A stretch of DNA of 12,850 nt from positions 1-12,850 of the forward strand of contig CAYUSU010000037.1 in NCBI GenBank assembly GCA_964447525.1, given 5' to 3'. Position 1 is the stretch's first letter, and every line of letters starts with the position of its first letter. Made by a program: the position numbers and the translations under genes. Under the pieces are notes generated by a model, which saw only the letters and a list, made by a program, of their open reading frames with translations, was not told where the DNA came from and searched no databases. The stretch comes from JAFGDH01 sp964447525. GTDB lineage: Archaea > Aenigmatarchaeota > Aenigmatarchaeia > QMZP01 > QMZT01. This document shows positions 11,954 to 12,850 of this stretch, in pieces.

Positions 11954-12660
11954 TCAGGTTTCTGATGCTTCTGAAAAATATCTTCCCAGCGACCCCGGGA
12001 CGGGCGCTCGTTTTTCTTTCCGAGCAACCTGTTGGCGAAGTTTTCAGACAGTTTCGCCCTGATTGGTGCGCCGTTTTGACTGAAATACTTCGAAGCGGTA
12101 TAGAACTGCATGGCAAGGTTAGCCCTCTCGATGTCGCTTATTCTTCCACTTATTTCTGGATCATCCAGAGCCAGCGAAAGGCTGCCGACGAATCTGGTGA
12201 ATCCCCTGATGTTCTTGTGAAAGAATATCGCGTTGCGGTGATCGGAATGAGAGGGTTCCATGTAATCCCCGAAATAGGCGGTGTTTGTTACGGTTCCATC
12301 GGGAACATAGAACGATTTCTTATCTCCGTACTTCATCATAAGAATATTTTTTCTCCATCCAGTGCCATTTCCCGCAACCTGACTGGCCATTTTCGGGTCG
12401 AATAAATACTTCCGGCCTGCTGGCGCATCAGTGACGGTTATCTCTCCGGTATGGACCTTGTCAGGAACCCGCATCATGCATGGAACCGGATTCCCGCCAA
12501 TTCTGACAATCTCATCCTTTGTTACGGGGTCATCGTTGGCAAAACTGTAAGCTACAAAAAGCTTCCCGAGGCCTTCGTGATTGATTTTTTCCGTCCCTCC
12601 CGCATCTTCGCATGCATGCATTTGTGTCAATTCATGGAGTCCGCCATAGGATCCACTCAT
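11947..12660 (-). CDS. Unknown 237-residue protein
   Basis: A soluble protein with no family I recognise. The N-terminal part holds HELTQMHACED, then a stretch rich in Gly, Pro and Asp (about 60-130). A helical C-terminal region (SDIERANLAMQFYTASKYFSQ) follows and ends in a basic Lys/Arg-rich tail. It has no signal peptide or membrane helix. The ATG at 12660 follows GGTGGTGAT, a very good archaeal Shine-Dalgarno site, and a TATA-like TTATAA lies about 40 bases upstream. It therefore has a leader, unlike its small neighbours. Nothing in it matches the other unknown gene pair at 201-1429. Confidence 0.75.
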   Translation of the reverse strand: MSGSYGGLHELTQMHACEDAGGTEKINHEGLGKLFVAYSFANDDPVTKDEIVRIGGNPVPCMMRVPDKVHTGEITVTDAPAGRKYLFDPKMASQVAGNGTGWRKNILMMKYGDKKSFYVPDGTVTNTAYFGDYMEPSHSDHRNAIFFHKNIRGFTRFVGSLSLALDDPEISGRISDIERANLAMQFYTASKYFSQNGAPIRAKLSENFANRLLGKKNERPSRGRWEDIFQKHQKPDL

Positions 12661-12754
12661 AGCATCACCACCAATGTTATAGTATTTTATCTACTTATAA
12701 GTAATAAATAAATTAAGGGTTTATAAAGGTTATTTACGTGGTAAAATATGCTTT

Positions 12755-12850
12755 TTAATTAATTATCGATCCCTTCGTCCTGCAGTCATAACAGCAGGGT
12801 CTGTTTGCAGTTGATTTAAAGTTCTTTCCGCATATGTGGCATTTCTTTTC
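12755..12850 (-). CDS. Zinc-ribbon-like protein, C-terminal fragment
   Basis: The last 31 codons and stop of a minus-strand gene that enters from beyond the right edge. It carries C-H-I-C-G-K and later C-C-Y-D-C (C-x2-C and C-x2-C pairs), the pattern of a zinc ribbon or zinc knuckle near the C-terminus. The start and the rest of the protein are outside the window, so it cannot be assigned further. The frame is open to the edge. Confidence 0.6.
   Translation of the reverse strand, partial: EKKCHICGKNFKSTANRPCCYDCRTKGSIIN

Noticed and set aside
1..12850. tRNA, rRNA, CRISPR arrays and insertion sequences
   Set aside because: I scanned the intergenic stretches and saw no tRNA T-arm pattern, no spaced direct repeats and no transposase-like frame.

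Overview
The window is archaeal and probably comes from a small, compact genome of the DPANN type, perhaps Micrarchaeota-like. That lineage is inferred from gene content and gene style, not proven. The archaeal markers are a large clamp-loader subunit (RfcL), a two-AAA Cdc48/VAT ATPase, and the ribosomal trio eL8 (L7Ae), eS28 and eL24. Start-site signals are also archaeal. Many genes have a TATA-like box about 25-27 bases before the start codon and no ribosome site, which suggests leaderless mRNAs. Others carry a clear purine-rich Shine-Dalgarno site. One 100-N assembly gap (4055-4154) lies inside cysS.

Layout. 1-213: 3' end of a YhaM-like HD phosphohydrolase. 201-1429 (minus): two divergent tandem paralogues of an unknown family, downstream of rfcL (1467-2654, minus). 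Between the paralogues lies what looks like a second, decayed copy of the rfcL 3' end plus its downstream promoter. 2786-4714 (plus): a small winged-helix protein, cysteinyl-tRNA synthetase with the gap, and a PPC/DUF296 protein. 4715-5744 (minus): a flavodoxin and a very small protein-kinase-like protein. 5745-6023: a long leader or intergenic stretch with inverted repeats, then a second small winged-helix gene. 6237-6372: a structured leader before Cdc48 (6373-8688), which ends at a hairpin plus T-tract terminator. 8822-9364: an unknown gene that looks like one reading frame of about 180 codons broken by two compensating frameshifts. 9374-9760: a four-helix membrane protein.

9747-10676 (minus): the ribosomal operon eL8-eS28-eL24, with a structured eL8 leader and an unusual charged eL8 tail. 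10860-11102 (minus): a partial PAS-like domain protein. 11129-11793 (plus): two diverged copies of a small Cys/His-rich protein; the first is much more AT-rich than the second. 11777-11923 (minus): a 48-residue protein with two membrane segments. 11947-12660 (minus): an unknown 237-residue protein. 12755-12850 (minus): the 3' end of a zinc-ribbon-like protein that runs off the window.

The core genes cover DNA replication (RfcL), translation (CysRS and three ribosomal proteins) and protein remodelling (Cdc48). Between them sit small lineage-specific genes, two of which form tandem paralogue pairs. I see no CRISPR array, insertion sequence, tRNA or rRNA. The most unusual features are the duplicated rfcL tail between the paralogues, the Cys/His-rich pair, and the structured leaders before Cdc48 and eL8.
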